DNA from: HLUCCA09 sp965277275
GTDB lineage: Bacteria; Pseudomonadota; Alphaproteobacteria; Rhodobacterales; Rhodobacteraceae
NCBI GenBank assembly: GCA_965277275.1
Contig: CBDICG010000002.1
Span: forward strand, 2,108,001 to 2,172,000
Reading direction: 5' to 3'
DNA: 64,000 nucleotides
Part shown: piece by piece, positions 43,284 through 52,273 of the stretch
How positions within the stretch are numbered: the first letter of the stretch is position 1
Layout of the letters: every line of letters starts with the position of its first letter
Notes under the pieces: generated by a model
What the model was told of the DNA's origin: nothing
What the model saw: only the letters and a program-made list of their open reading frames with translations
Databases searched by the model: none
Position numbers and translations under genes: made by a program

Positions 43284-44705
43284 ATGAATGACGGGCCGCA
43301 ACAGGGCATGGCGCGCATTGGCGTGACAGGGATGGGCACGATGGGGGCGGCTCTCGCGCTGAACATCGCCGAGAAAGGGTTCCGCGTGGCGCTGCACAAC
43401 CGGTCGCCGGAGCGCACCGCGGAGGTTGTCGCGCGGGCCGGTGCGCTCGCCCGAGACATGGTTGCGACCGACAGTCTTGAGAGTTTCGTCGCGGCCCTCG
43501 CGACGCCGAGAACAATCCTCCTTATGGTGCCCGCCGGTGGGCCGGTGCGTGATACGATCGCCGCGCTCACGCCGCTCCTTGAACCCGGTGACACTCTGAT
43601 CGACGGCGGCAACGCCGATTTCAACGACACGCGGGCCCATGCCGAGGCGCTTGCGGCGCAGGGGCTGAACTTCCTCGGGATGGGCGTCTCGGGCGGCGAG
43701 GACGGGGCGCGCCATGGCCCCTCGATCATGGTCGGTGGGCCCAAGGATGCCTACGCACCCGTGCGCGATATCGTCGAAGCGATTGCCGCGCGCTACGAGG
43801 GTGCGCCCTGTGCGGCGTGGCTCGGCCCGGACGGGGCGGGGCACTTCGTCAAGACAGTGCATAACGGGATTGAATATGCCGACATGCAACTGATTGCCGA
43901 GCTCTACGGCTTGATGCGGTACGGGCAGGGCATGGCGCCGGATGCGATTGCGAAGGTATTCGCGGGCTGGAACGAGGGACGGTTGCAGAGCTACCTCGTG
44001 GAAATCACGGCGGAGGTCCTGCGCGCTGTCGATCCGGATACCGGAGGGCCGGTCGTCGATGTCATCGTCGATTCCGCGGGCCAGAAGGGGACCGGGAGAT
44101 GGACGGTGATCGAAGCATTGCGGCTTGGCCAGTCAGCCTCGACGATCGAAGCGGCTGTCGGCGCGCGCGCATGGTCGGCCGCGCGCGCGGCCCGGGCGGC
44201 TGGTGAAGCGCGCCTGCCCGCGGCCGACGGGCCGTCTCTGACGCTTGGTGCGCGGCAGATGGCCGAGGCGTTCCTCGCAGCACGCATCCTGGCATACGGG
44301 CAGGGCATGAGCCTGCTGTCAGCAGTGTCGGACGCCTATGATTGGGGGCTGGATCTTGCGGAGGTCGCGGAGATCTGGCGGGCGGGCTGCATCATCCGGT
44401 CGGCCCTGCTCGACGACATCGCGGGCGCGGTGCGAGAGGGGTTGCCCGAGGGGATGCTGCCATTTGCGCCGGCCTTTGCCCCGGCGCTGGGCAGCGGCCT
44501 TCCGGCCCTGCGCGCGCTCGTGGCACAGGCGGCGCTGTCCGGCGCGCCGGTGCCGGGCTTCGCGGCGGCGCTCGGCTACGCCGAGACCATGCGGCATGCA
44601 CGCGGCACCGCCGATCTGATCCAGGGGCAGCGGGACTTTTTCGGACGGCACGGCTTTGAGCGGTTGGATCGGCCGGGCACGCATCATGGCCCATGGGCGG
44701 ATTGA
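43284..44705 (+). CDS. gnd: 6-phosphogluconate dehydrogenase (NADP-dependent, decarboxylating)
   Basis: A 473-residue enzyme that oxidises 6-phosphogluconate to ribulose 5-phosphate in the cytoplasm. The Rossmann motif GVTGMGTMGAALA is near residues 11-23, GVSGGEDGARHGPSIM contains the substrate loop, the catalytic Lys lies in HFVKTVHNGIEY, and VDSAGQKGTGRW is the family signature. The start at 43284 gives the better spacing to GGGGAG; an ATG at 43278 is also possible. zwf is not nearby. Confidence 0.95.
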   Translation: MNDGPQQGMARIGVTGMGTMGAALALNIAEKGFRVALHNRSPERTAEVVARAGALARDMVATDSLESFVAALATPRTILLMVPAGGPVRDTIAALTPLLEPGDTLIDGGNADFNDTRAHAEALAAQGLNFLGMGVSGGEDGARHGPSIMVGGPKDAYAPVRDIVEAIAARYEGAPCAAWLGPDGAGHFVKTVHNGIEYADMQLIAELYGLMRYGQGMAPDAIAKVFAGWNEGRLQSYLVEITAEVLRAVDPDTGGPVVDVIVDSAGQKGTGRWTVIEALRLGQSASTIEAAVGARAWSAARAARAAGEARLPAADGPSLTLGARQMAEAFLAARILAYGQGMSLLSAVSDAYDWGLDLAEVAEIWRAGCIIRSALLDDIAGAVREGLPEGMLPFAPAFAPALGSGLPALRALVAQAALSGAPVPGFAAALGYAETMRHARGTADLIQGQRDFFGRHGFERLDRPGTHHGPWAD

Positions 44706-47239
44706 GCTCTGTGGGAGGGTGGGGGCTGTCCGCCCCCCGCGCTGCGCGCTCCCCCCGAAGGTATTTTTCCCAAGCTGAAGGGGCGCGCGGGGCGTGTCGG
44801 CGTGCGGCCGCGCTGCCCATCGAGGCGGTTCTGCCGGAGCTGATGGCGGCGTTGCGGTCGGAGCGGCAGGCTGTCTTGCAGGCTCCGCCGGGCGCGGGCA
44901 AGACGACGCGCGTCCCGCTGGCCCTCCTGGAGGCGGGTCTCGTGGAGGGGCGCATCGTGATGCTGGAGCCGCGGCGGCTTGCGGCGCGGGCGGCGGCGGA
45001 GCGGATGGCAGAGATGATCCCGGAGCCGGTCGGCCAGACGGTGGGGTACCGGATCCGGGGGGAGGCGAAGGTCAGCCGGGCCACGCGGATCGAGGTTGTG
45101 ACCGAGGGGATCCTGACGCGGATGCTGCAGTCCGATCCGGGGCTGGAGGGGGTCGGTGCGGTGATCTTCGATGAGTTTCACGAGCGATCTCTCAATGCCG
45201 ATCTCGGGTTGGCGCTGACGCTGGAGGTGCGGGGCGCCTTGCGGGAGGATCTGATCGTGATGCCGATGTCGGCGACGCTCGACGCGGCACCTGTCGCCGC
45301 GCTGATGGGGCACGCGCCCGTGGTCACGGCCGAAGGCCGGGCCTATCCGGTAGAACCCGTGTATCGCGACGCGCCGCTCGGTCAGGCGCGGCTCGATCAG
45401 GCGGTGGCGGAGACGGTGCGCCATGCCCTGGGGGAGGTGGCCGGGTCCGTTCTGGTTTTCTTGCCGGGGGAGCGGGAGATCCGGCGGGTTCAGGGGCTTC
45501 TGGCGGGCATGGAGCCCGGGATCGATGTGCGCCCGCTCTATGGCGCGCTGCCCTTCGATCAGCAGCGCGCGGCAGTGGCGCCTGCACCGGCGGAGCGGCG
45601 CAAGGTCGTGCTGGCGACGTCGATTGCGGAGACCTCGCTCACGATCGAGGGGGTCGAGGCGGTGGTGGATGCGGGTCGTGCGCGGCGGGCTCGGTTCGAT
45701 GCGCGTTCGGGGATGTCGCGGCTTGTCACGGAGAAGGTCAGCCGGGCCGAGGCGACGCAACGGGCCGGGCGGGCGGGGCGCGTCGCGCCGGGGCGCTGCT
45801 ACCGGCTCTGGACCAAGGGCGAGGAGGGAGCATTGCCGGCCTTCGCGCCAGCGGAGATCGAGATCGCGGATCTTGCGCCGCTTGCGCTGGAACTGGCGCT
45901 TTGGGGGGATCCCGAGGGGCGGGAGCTCGCCTTTCTGACGTCGCCGCCGGAGGGGCCGCTGGCCGAAGCACAGGCGTTGCTCGCGCGGCTGGGCGCGGTC
46001 GATGCGGCCGGGCGCATCACGGAGCATGGCCGCGCCCTTGCCAGACTTCCGGTGCATCCGCGCCTCGGGCACATGCTGCTGCGCGCAGGGCGCGGGGCGA
46101 CGATGCTCGCGGCGTTGCTTTCGGAGCGGGATCCGCTGCGGGGGGCGCCGTGCGACCTTGGCCTCCGCCTGCGGGCGCTTGGTGGTGCGCGTGCACCCGG
46201 TGGCGAGGTGTCCCAGCCGGCGCTGAAGCGGATCCGGGCGGAGGCGCGCCGCCTCGAACGGCTCGCGCCGGATACACGCGACCACACGCCGGCCGAGGCC
46301 GTTGCCCTTGCCTATCCCGACCGGATCGGATTGCGGCGACCGGGACAGGCGCCGCGCTGGTTGCTCTCGGGGGGCAAGGGGGCGACGATGCACGAGGCCG
46401 ACCCCCTGGCGGGCGAACGGCTGATCGTGGCGACCGATCTCGACGGGGAGGGGCCGGAGGCCCGCGTGCGCTTGGCCCTGCCGATCTCGGAGGCGGAGCT
46501 GCGCGGCCTCTTCGCTGACCAGATCACATGGCAGGAGCGCGCGTCGTGGTCGCCCCGGGCGCGTCGGGTGGAGGCGAGGAAGCAGGAGATTTTTGGCGCA
46601 CTTGTGCTGCGGGACCAGCACTGGCGCGATGCGCCGCCCGAGGCCCTTGCACGGGCCGCTCTGGACGGGGTGCGCGATCTGGGCCTGCCCTGGACGCCAG
46701 CGGCGGCGCGGCTCCGGACACGCGCGGAGCTCTATCGGACCGAAGGCGGCGAGATCGCGGATTGCTCCGAGGCGGCACTACTGGAGGGGAACGGTGAGTG
46801 GCTGGTGCCGTACCTCACGGACATCCGCACCGCGCAGGACATCCGGGGCCTCGATCTGACCGAACCGCTAAGAGCGCGGATCGGGTGGACTGCGCTGCAG
46901 AGCCTCGATGCGGAAATGCCGGGCGCCTACACGACGCCCCTTGGGCGGCGCCTCCCGATTGACTATGCTGGCGAGGTGCCTGCGATCTCGGCCCGTGTGC
47001 AGGAGTTGTTCGGAACGGCGACGCATCCGACGGTGGGGCCGAAGCGGCTGCCGCTCCAGCTCACCCTGCTGTCTCCGGCTGGGCGCCCCGTGCAGGTCAC
47101 GACCGATCTGCCGGGGTTCTGGAAGGGCAGCTACCAGGACGTCGCAAAGGACATGCGCGCGCAGTATCCCAAACACCCCTGGCCCGACGACCCGCTCGAG
47201 GCGGATCCGACCCTGAGGGCCAAACGGCGCAAGAGCTGA
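44693..47239 (+). CDS. hrpB: ATP-dependent RNA helicase HrpB
   Basis: An 848-residue DEAH-box helicase, of normal HrpB length. Walker A APPGAGKTT is near residues 65-73, the DEFHE box near 162, helicase motif III as MSATL near 192, and motif VI QRAGRAGR near 355, followed by HA2 and HrpB C-terminal regions. Homologues usually begin just before the LPIEAVLPEL segment, residue about 41 here; the only in-frame ATG ahead of it is 44693, so the preceding residues are encoded by repeat copy 5. The 13-base overlap with gnd also argues that the true start may be elsewhere. Confidence 0.92.
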   Translation: MGGLSSVGGWGLSAPRAARSPRRYFSQAEGARGACRRAAALPIEAVLPELMAALRSERQAVLQAPPGAGKTTRVPLALLEAGLVEGRIVMLEPRRLAARAAAERMAEMIPEPVGQTVGYRIRGEAKVSRATRIEVVTEGILTRMLQSDPGLEGVGAVIFDEFHERSLNADLGLALTLEVRGALREDLIVMPMSATLDAAPVAALMGHAPVVTAEGRAYPVEPVYRDAPLGQARLDQAVAETVRHALGEVAGSVLVFLPGEREIRRVQGLLAGMEPGIDVRPLYGALPFDQQRAAVAPAPAERRKVVLATSIAETSLTIEGVEAVVDAGRARRARFDARSGMSRLVTEKVSRAEATQRAGRAGRVAPGRCYRLWTKGEEGALPAFAPAEIEIADLAPLALELALWGDPEGRELAFLTSPPEGPLAEAQALLARLGAVDAAGRITEHGRALARLPVHPRLGHMLLRAGRGATMLAALLSERDPLRGAPCDLGLRLRALGGARAPGGEVSQPALKRIRAEARRLERLAPDTRDHTPAEAVALAYPDRIGLRRPGQAPRWLLSGGKGATMHEADPLAGERLIVATDLDGEGPEARVRLALPISEAELRGLFADQITWQERASWSPRARRVEARKQEIFGALVLRDQHWRDAPPEALARAALDGVRDLGLPWTPAAARLRTRAELYRTEGGEIADCSEAALLEGNGEWLVPYLTDIRTAQDIRGLDLTEPLRARIGWTALQSLDAEMPGAYTTPLGRRLPIDYAGEVPAISARVQELFGTATHPTVGPKRLPLQLTLLSPAGRPVQVTTDLPGFWKGSYQDVAKDMRAQYPKHPWPDDPLEADPTLRAKRRKS
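44711..44785 (+). repeat. dispersed intergenic element, copy 5 (overlaps hrpB frame)
   Basis: A GC hairpin region (GGGGGCTG-TC-CGCCCCCC, then GCGC arms) followed by GAAGGTATTTTTCCCAAGCT and GAAGGGGC. It lies between gnd and the conserved part of hrpB. The hrpB reading frame runs through it without a stop. Confidence 0.75.
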
Positions 47240-47333
47240 GCGCCTTGCCGCGGTTCGAGCAAGGGGCGTGGAGCTAGATGGCGGCTTCAGGTCCGAGCTG
47301 TCATCGATGTCGCAAGAACTGGCGTGCAGACAG

Positions 47334-47367
47334 AAAAACGCCCCGTCCGGAAATCCGGAACGGGGCG
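47334..47367 (-). terminator. Rho-independent terminator of the DUF1127 gene
   Basis: On the minus strand CGCCCCGTTCCGG-ATTT-CCGGACGGGGCG forms a strong hairpin (one bulged base) followed by TTTTT at 47338-47334. It lies about 45 bases after the DUF1127 stop. Confidence 0.85.
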
Positions 47368-47412
47368 CTGTGACCGGCTCGCTCGGCGTGTTCTACGCCG
47401 GGGCGCGCAAGA

Positions 47413-47619
47413 TCAGAAACGCGTGACGGGCGCCCGCGTCATCGTGTCGAGATCGGACCGCTGCAGGCCGATATCCGAGAGCTCGTGGTCGCTGAGCTTC
47501 GACAGCGCGCGGCGCGTCAGGGCCGCTTCACGCCAGGCGCGGAACTCGGTGACGAACGAGAAGACAGCACGTGAAGTGCTGCCAGCGGCTTGGGGTCGGG
47601 TGGTGTCGTAGAAAGCCAT
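47413..47619 (-). CDS. DUF1127 family small protein
   Basis: A 68-residue protein with the family core RRALSKLSDHELSDIGLQRSDLDTM (YjiS/DUF1127). It is Arg-poorer at the C-terminus than many relatives. In Rhodobacter such genes precede small stress RNAs, and related proteins affect RNA metabolism and phosphate or carbon control. Here GGAG is about eight bases before the ATG and a strong terminator follows. The start, the family match and the terminator make the gene firm; its role is not known. Confidence 0.88.
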   Translation of the reverse strand: MAFYDTTRPQAAGSTSRAVFSFVTEFRAWREAALTRRALSKLSDHELSDIGLQRSDLDTMTRAPVTRF

Positions 47620-47985
47620 TTGGGCTGCTCCGTGTGTCTGAATGTGAAGTATCTGGTCGTGAGAGCATCACTCTCGGGACTGCAGTTAGGAGCGTTCGAA
47701 TGCCCACACAATAGGCAGAGTTTGCATCGCACCCATGCAGCCAGCGCATGGGTGGACGGGTGGATTCCTCGTTTCTTCTCAAAGACCTAAAAGCGACGCC
47801 GCGACATGTCGCTTTTGGATCATGATGGCGCGAACGCGCCGTGCCCTGTCGCAAATACGCCGCGGAGACCGGGCTATTCGGGGCGGCGGTGCTGGTGGAT
47901 GTTCGCCTTTCGTGCTAACTCTCGTCAAAACGTCACGAATAAGTGTGGCGCTTTGGCCGCGGCCGGGCGCAGGCAGGAGGCAGGG
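47620..47985. other. intergenic region between DUF1127 gene and ruvC
   Basis: A 366-bp divergent gap with no supported gene. It must hold promoters for both genes. It includes the hairpin described at 47789-47816, and the stretch around 47640-47720 is less GC-rich than the surroundings. Confidence 0.5.
47789..47816. terminator. bidirectional hairpin with A/T flanks
   Basis: AAAAGCGAC and GTCGCTTTT form a perfect nine-pair stem around a ten-base loop, with a short T-run on either strand. It lies in a divergent promoter region where no annotated gene ends, so it may end an unannotated small RNA or act as an attenuator for ruvC. Confidence 0.55.
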
Positions 47986-48495
47986 ATGCGGGTTATCGGG
48001 ATCGATCCAGGCCTGCGAAGCACCGGCTGGGGTGTGATCGAGCAGATCGGCGCGCGACTCACTCACGTCGCCAATGGCCAGTGTCGCAGCTCCGGGGAGT
48101 CACTTGCCGTGCGGCTCGTCTCCCTCCACACCCAGCTGTCCGAGGTCATTGCGACCCACCAGCCGGATGCCGCCGCCGTGGAGCAGACCTTCGTCAATCG
48201 CGATGGTGCCGCGACGCTCAAGCTCGGCCAGGCGCGTGGGATCGCGCTTCTGGTGCCCGCTCTGGCGGGGCTCGCGGTCGGGGAATACGCACCCAATGCC
48301 GTGAAGAAGGCGCTTGTCGGGGTCGGCCATGCGGACAAGCGCCAGGTGGCACACATGATCGCGGTGCATTTCCCCAAGGCCACGGTTGCCGGGCCTGACG
48401 CCGCCGATGCCCTTGCGATCGCCCTCTGTCACGCCCATCACCTCCAGTCGGCGGGCCGCCTCTCGGCCGCTCTAGCACGGGCCGGGGCGCGATGA
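47986..48495 (+). CDS. ruvC: crossover junction endodeoxyribonuclease RuvC
   Basis: A 169-residue Holliday-junction resolvase. The catalytic acidic residues are seen as Asp7 in GIDPGLRSTGWG, Glu66 in AVEQTF and the DAADALAIA segment near 138-146. The ATG has CAGGAGG upstream and is preferred to an earlier in-frame start. It leads ruvC-ruvA-ruvB and its TGA overlaps the ruvA ATG. Confidence 0.97.
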   Translation: MRVIGIDPGLRSTGWGVIEQIGARLTHVANGQCRSSGESLAVRLVSLHTQLSEVIATHQPDAAAVEQTFVNRDGAATLKLGQARGIALLVPALAGLAVGEYAPNAVKKALVGVGHADKRQVAHMIAVHFPKATVAGPDAADALAIALCHAHHLQSAGRLSAALARAGAR

Positions 48496-49151
48496 TCGGG
48501 CGGCTCTCGGGGCAGGTTGCCTGGAAGGGCACCGACCATGTCCTCCTCGATGTCAGAGGGGTCGGCTACGTCGTCTACGTGTCGGACAGGACATTGGCCG
48601 CGCTCCCCGCTCCGGGCGGCGCGGCCGCACTCCATACCGATCTTCTTGTCCGTGAAGACCTGTTGCAGCTCTTCGGGTTCACGACCTTGCAGGAGAAGGA
48701 GTGGCACCGCCTGCTGACGTCGGTTCAGGGGATCGGGGCAAAGGCGAGCCTTGCGATCCTTGGCACGCTCGGGCCCGATGGTGTCAGCCGCGCGATTGCC
48801 CTCGGCGATTGGGCTGCCGTGAAGGCGGCTCCCGGCGTCGGCCCAAAGCTGGCCCAGCGTGTGGTCAACGAGCTGCAGGGGCGTGCAGCAGAGGTCATGG
48901 CGATGGGCTCCGAGCCGGCCCCGGCAGCGCCCACGGCCGACCCGTCACAGCCCGAACCCGCCAGCGCACCGCCAGCGCCCCCCGTACCGCCCGCCCCGTC
49001 CGGGCAGGCCGACGCGCTCTCGGCACTGGGCAACCTTGGCTACGGCCAAAGCGAAGCGGCCCGCGCCATTGCCGAGGCCGCCGACGCGGGCGCAACCGAT
49101 GCAAGCGCGCTCATCCGCGATGCGCTCAAGCTCCTCGCACCGAAGGGCTAG
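48492..49151 (+). CDS. ruvA: Holliday junction DNA helicase subunit RuvA
   Basis: A 219-residue junction-binding protein. An N-terminal OB domain (MIGRLSGQVAWK) precedes two helix-hairpin-helix motifs (VQGIGAKASL and APGVGPKLAQ). A long Pro/Ala-rich flexible linker (about residues 140-172) leads to domain III, which contacts RuvB (ALGNLGYGQSEAARAI). The linker is somewhat longer than in E. coli. The start overlaps ruvC. Confidence 0.97.
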   Translation: MIGRLSGQVAWKGTDHVLLDVRGVGYVVYVSDRTLAALPAPGGAAALHTDLLVREDLLQLFGFTTLQEKEWHRLLTSVQGIGAKASLAILGTLGPDGVSRAIALGDWAAVKAAPGVGPKLAQRVVNELQGRAAEVMAMGSEPAPAAPTADPSQPEPASAPPAPPVPPAPSGQADALSALGNLGYGQSEAARAIAEAADAGATDASALIRDALKLLAPKG

Positions 49152-49154
49152 GCC

Positions 49155-50213
49155 ATGGCCGATGACGACAGCCCCCCCGCACCGGACCCGATGATGCGCC
49201 CGGATCCCATGGATGGGGACACTCCGGATCGCGCCCTCCGCCCCGAGACGCTGTCCGATTTCGTCGGCCAGCGCGAGGCCCGCGCCAACCTCGCAGTGTT
49301 CCTCGAGTCCGCGCGCCGCCGCGGCCAGGCGATGGATCACACGCTGTTCCACGGCCCCCCGGGGCTCGGAAAGACGACGCTCGCTCAGATCATGTCACGC
49401 GAGCTCGGCGTGGGTTTCCGCACGACGTCGGGTCCGGTGCTCGCCCGGCCGGGCGATCTGGCGGCGATTCTCACCAATCTCGAAGCGCGCGACGTGCTCT
49501 TCATCGACGAGATCCACCGCCTCAGCCCGATCGTGGAAGAGGTCCTCTATCCGGCGCTGGAAGACTTCGCGCTCGACCTCGTCATCGGCGAGGGGCCCGC
49601 CGCCCGCACCGTTCGGATCGAGCTTCAGCCGTTCACTCTGGTCGGCGCCACCACCCGCCTCGGCCTTCTGACCACGCCGCTGCGCGACCGGTTCGGTATC
49701 CCCATCCGCCTGCAATTCTACGAGGTTGACGAGTTGAGCCAGATCGTCGCGCGCGGTGCCCGCCTGCTCGGCGTCGACGCGGAGCCCGCAGGTGTCCACG
49801 AAATCGCCGCCCGGGCCCGTGGCACTCCGCGCGTCGCCGGGCGCCTCCTGCGCCGCGTCGTCGATTTCGCCGTGGTCGAGGGGGACGGCCACATCACCCG
49901 GGAGCTCGCCGATGCCGCGCTGACCCGCCTCGGTGTGGATCGGCTCGGTCTCGACGGGGCAGACCGGCGGTACCTGGTTCTGCTGGCCGAGAACTACGGC
50001 GGTGGCCCTGTCGGCGTCGAGACCCTCGCCGCCGCCCTCGCAGAAGCGCGCGACGCGCTTGAGGAGGTCATAGAGCCCTTCCTCTTGCAGCAAGGCCTGA
50101 TTCAGCGCACCCCGCGTGGCCGCATGCTCGCGGCCAAGGGATGGGCCCATCTGGGCCTGCCGATCCCCAGTTCCCCGGACACCCCGCGCCCGCCCGATCT
50201 CTTCAGCGACTAG
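49155..50213 (+). CDS. ruvB: Holliday junction branch-migration ATPase RuvB
   Basis: A 352-residue AAA+ motor. Walker A GPPGLGKTT is near residues 66-74, Walker B LFIDEIH near 114-120, sensor 1 VGATTR near 164 and sensor 2 GTPRVAGRLLRR near 218. A winged-helix C-terminal domain follows (LIQRTPRGRMLA). It starts three bases after ruvA and completes the operon. It is followed by a dispersed repeat and pyrB. Confidence 0.97.
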   Translation: MADDDSPPAPDPMMRPDPMDGDTPDRALRPETLSDFVGQREARANLAVFLESARRRGQAMDHTLFHGPPGLGKTTLAQIMSRELGVGFRTTSGPVLARPGDLAAILTNLEARDVLFIDEIHRLSPIVEEVLYPALEDFALDLVIGEGPAARTVRIELQPFTLVGATTRLGLLTTPLRDRFGIPIRLQFYEVDELSQIVARGARLLGVDAEPAGVHEIAARARGTPRVAGRLLRRVVDFAVVEGDGHITRELADAALTRLGVDRLGLDGADRRYLVLLAENYGGGPVGVETLAAALAEARDALEEVIEPFLLQQGLIQRTPRGRMLAAKGWAHLGLPIPSSPDTPRPPDLFSD

Positions 50214-50287
50214 CGCGCACAGGCCCCCAAGAACGTCCATCTGGCCCGCAAGGCAGTGCTCCGCCGAAGCCACCGGGCGCACGCCCC

Positions 50288-50315
50288 CCTTCATCTTGGC
50301 AAAAATACCTGACGG
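50288..50315 (-). repeat. dispersed intergenic element, copy 6 (reverse orientation)
   Basis: CCTTCATCTTGGCAAAAATA followed by CCTGACGG, between ruvB and pyrB. The core is intact; the flanking hairpin seen in copies 2 and 8 is reduced to CCTGACGG. Confidence 0.75.
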
Positions 50316-50415
50316 CGCACCCGTCACCACCTGCGCTGCCGGCGGGTGTGCGCACTGGCCCCCGCAAACCGAGGTGCTATAAGACACCGGCCAGTCCAGG
50401 CCGACCGGAGAGCCC

Positions 50416-51381
50416 ATGACCTTCCGCGCCCGTCACCTCCTTGGGATCGAGCCGCTGCACCCCGCCGAGATCACTGCGGCCCTCGACCTTGCGGATACCT
50501 ATGTGGAGCTCAACCGCGCCCCGGAAAAGCACGGCCGCGCGCTCCAGGGCCTCACCCAGATCAACATGTTCTTCGAGGCGTCAACGCGCACGCAGGCGTC
50601 GTTCGAGCTTGCCGGAAAGCGGCTTGGGGCGGATGTGATGAACATGGGCATGGCGGCCAGCTCGATCAAAAAGGGCGAAACGCTGATCGATACCGCGCTC
50701 ACGCTCAATGCGATGCACCCGGATCTCCTCGTTGTCCGGCACCTGCAGTCGGGCGCCGTGAACCTGCTCGCGGAAAAGGTGAACTGCGCCGTCCTGAATG
50801 CTGGCGACGGGCGCCACGAGCACCCGACCCAGGCGCTGCTCGACGCGCTCACCATCCGCCGCGCCAAGGGTCGGCTGCACCGGCTCACGGTGGCGATCTG
50901 CGGGGATATCGCGCATTCTCGTGTCGCCCGCTCCAACATTCTGCTGCTTGGCAAGATGGAAAGCCGCGTGCGCCTCGTCGGCCCGTCGACGCTCATTCCC
51001 TCCGGTGCGGCGGATTGGGGCGTCGAAGTCACGGACGACATGGGAGAGGGGCTGAAGGGCGCGGATGTCGTCATGATGCTGCGCCTTCAGAAGGAGCGCA
51101 TGGATGGCGGCTTCATTCCGTCCGAGCGGGAATACTACTACCGTTTCGGGCTCGATGCCGAGAAGCTCGCCCACGCCGCCCCGGATGCGATCGTCATGCA
51201 CCCCGGCCCGATGAACCGAGGCGTGGAAATCGACGGGGTGCTGGCCGACGACATCAATCGCTCGGTCATCCAGGAGCAGGTCGAGATGGGCGTTGCCGTG
51301 CGCATGGCCGCCATGGATCTCCTCGCGCGCAACCTCAAGTCAGCGCGCGAGACCGGTGCGGAGGAGGCTGCCCATGGCTAG
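50416..51381 (+). CDS. pyrB: aspartate carbamoyltransferase catalytic subunit
   Basis: A 321-residue enzyme that joins carbamoyl phosphate and aspartate, the first committed step of pyrimidine synthesis. The carbamoyl-phosphate loop STRT is at 56-59, HPTQ near 135 and HPGPMNRG near 258-265. There is no pyrI. Enzymes of this class often need a dihydroorotase-like partner for assembly, and the gene two positions downstream encodes one that lacks active-site residues. Its last eight bases overlap the following membrane-protein gene. Confidence 0.97.
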   Translation: MTFRARHLLGIEPLHPAEITAALDLADTYVELNRAPEKHGRALQGLTQINMFFEASTRTQASFELAGKRLGADVMNMGMAASSIKKGETLIDTALTLNAMHPDLLVVRHLQSGAVNLLAEKVNCAVLNAGDGRHEHPTQALLDALTIRRAKGRLHRLTVAICGDIAHSRVARSNILLLGKMESRVRLVGPSTLIPSGAADWGVEVTDDMGEGLKGADVVMMLRLQKERMDGGFIPSEREYYYRFGLDAEKLAHAAPDAIVMHPGPMNRGVEIDGVLADDINRSVIQEQVEMGVAVRMAAMDLLARNLKSARETGAEEAAHG

Positions 51382-52273
51382 AAAGAAGCCGTCCAGGGAC
51401 CCGTTGCGCGTCATCACCGAAGAACACGGCGCTGTCCGTGTCTTCGCCGCGTCGGCCGGGGCTCCGGGTTGGGCCGAAGTCGACAGCGCGGACTGGGCGC
51501 TGCCCGGCGCGCTGGGTGTTTCGGCGCTGGCGGCGGAAGATGTGCAGGTCTTCGCGACGGGCGATCTTGCACAGATGCGGCTCGGCGAGTTCCTCGCGCA
51601 AGGCTACGGCATTGGCCCGGACCAGATCGACCATGCCGCGCTTGATGCGGTCGAGGGCATGCTCGCCGTCGTCCGCTCCGCGGCGTTTACCGACACGCCC
51701 GTGACGCTGAAGCTCGCGCCGGGCGTTGAGCTTGTCGGCTTGTTCACGGAGCCCGGCGCGCGGACTGTCATGGGCAAAATGGGCGACTACGAGAGTGCGC
51801 GCCCCCGGGCGGAGACCGCCAAGTCGCCTCCCGCCGATGACGCTCAGCCCGAAGACGACGGCGCCGAAATCGTGGCCACGTTCATGCCCAGCCGCGAGGC
51901 CTATATCCGCAGCCACCTCTGGCTCGGGGCGGCGGCGATGGGGATCGCGACGGCGGTGCTCTACTGGTTGGGCAATCCGGACTTCTGGGTTGGCGCGTTG
52001 GCCGGGCTTCTGGCGATTGCCGTGCGCGGCTTTTACCTTGCGTCCGAAGAACTGGGGCGGCGCTACGAACTCACCCGGACGTTCATTCGCACGGTGTCGG
52101 AGGGCAACGGGATCGAACGGGCCATCGCGCTGCGCGATGTCGAAACGGTGCGCCGGCTTGGAACCGCCGTTCAGGTCGTAACGAAATCGGGGGACAAGTA
52201 CCTGATGAAATACGTCGCCGCGCCGATGGAGGTGCAGCAGCAGATCGCCAAAGCGGCACGGGTGAAGCTCTAG
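51374..52273 (+). CDS. membrane protein with PH-like (bPH2-type) C-terminal region
   Basis: A 299-residue protein of unknown function. The N-terminal 180 residues are soluble and unrecognised; two membrane helices follow (about residues 186-202 and 206-223), and the C-terminal stretch RYELTRTFIRTVSEGNGIERAIALRDVETVRRLGT resembles a bacterial PH-like (YdbS-type) domain. It overlaps pyrB by eight bases, and its TAG directly abuts the ATG of the dihydroorotase-like gene. Cotranslation with pyrimidine genes is clear, though no link to pyrimidines is known to me. Confidence 0.75.
   Translation: MARKKPSRDPLRVITEEHGAVRVFAASAGAPGWAEVDSADWALPGALGVSALAAEDVQVFATGDLAQMRLGEFLAQGYGIGPDQIDHAALDAVEGMLAVVRSAAFTDTPVTLKLAPGVELVGLFTEPGARTVMGKMGDYESARPRAETAKSPPADDAQPEDDGAEIVATFMPSREAYIRSHLWLGAAAMGIATAVLYWLGNPDFWVGALAGLLAIAVRGFYLASEELGRRYELTRTFIRTVSEGNGIERAIALRDVETVRRLGTAVQVVTKSGDKYLMKYVAAPMEVQQQIAKAARVKL

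Noticed and set aside
44684..46621. A 645-codon minus-strand frame opposite hrpB
   Set aside because: Low-complexity Arg/Pro/Leu composition and full overlap with a recognised helicase indicate a composition artefact.
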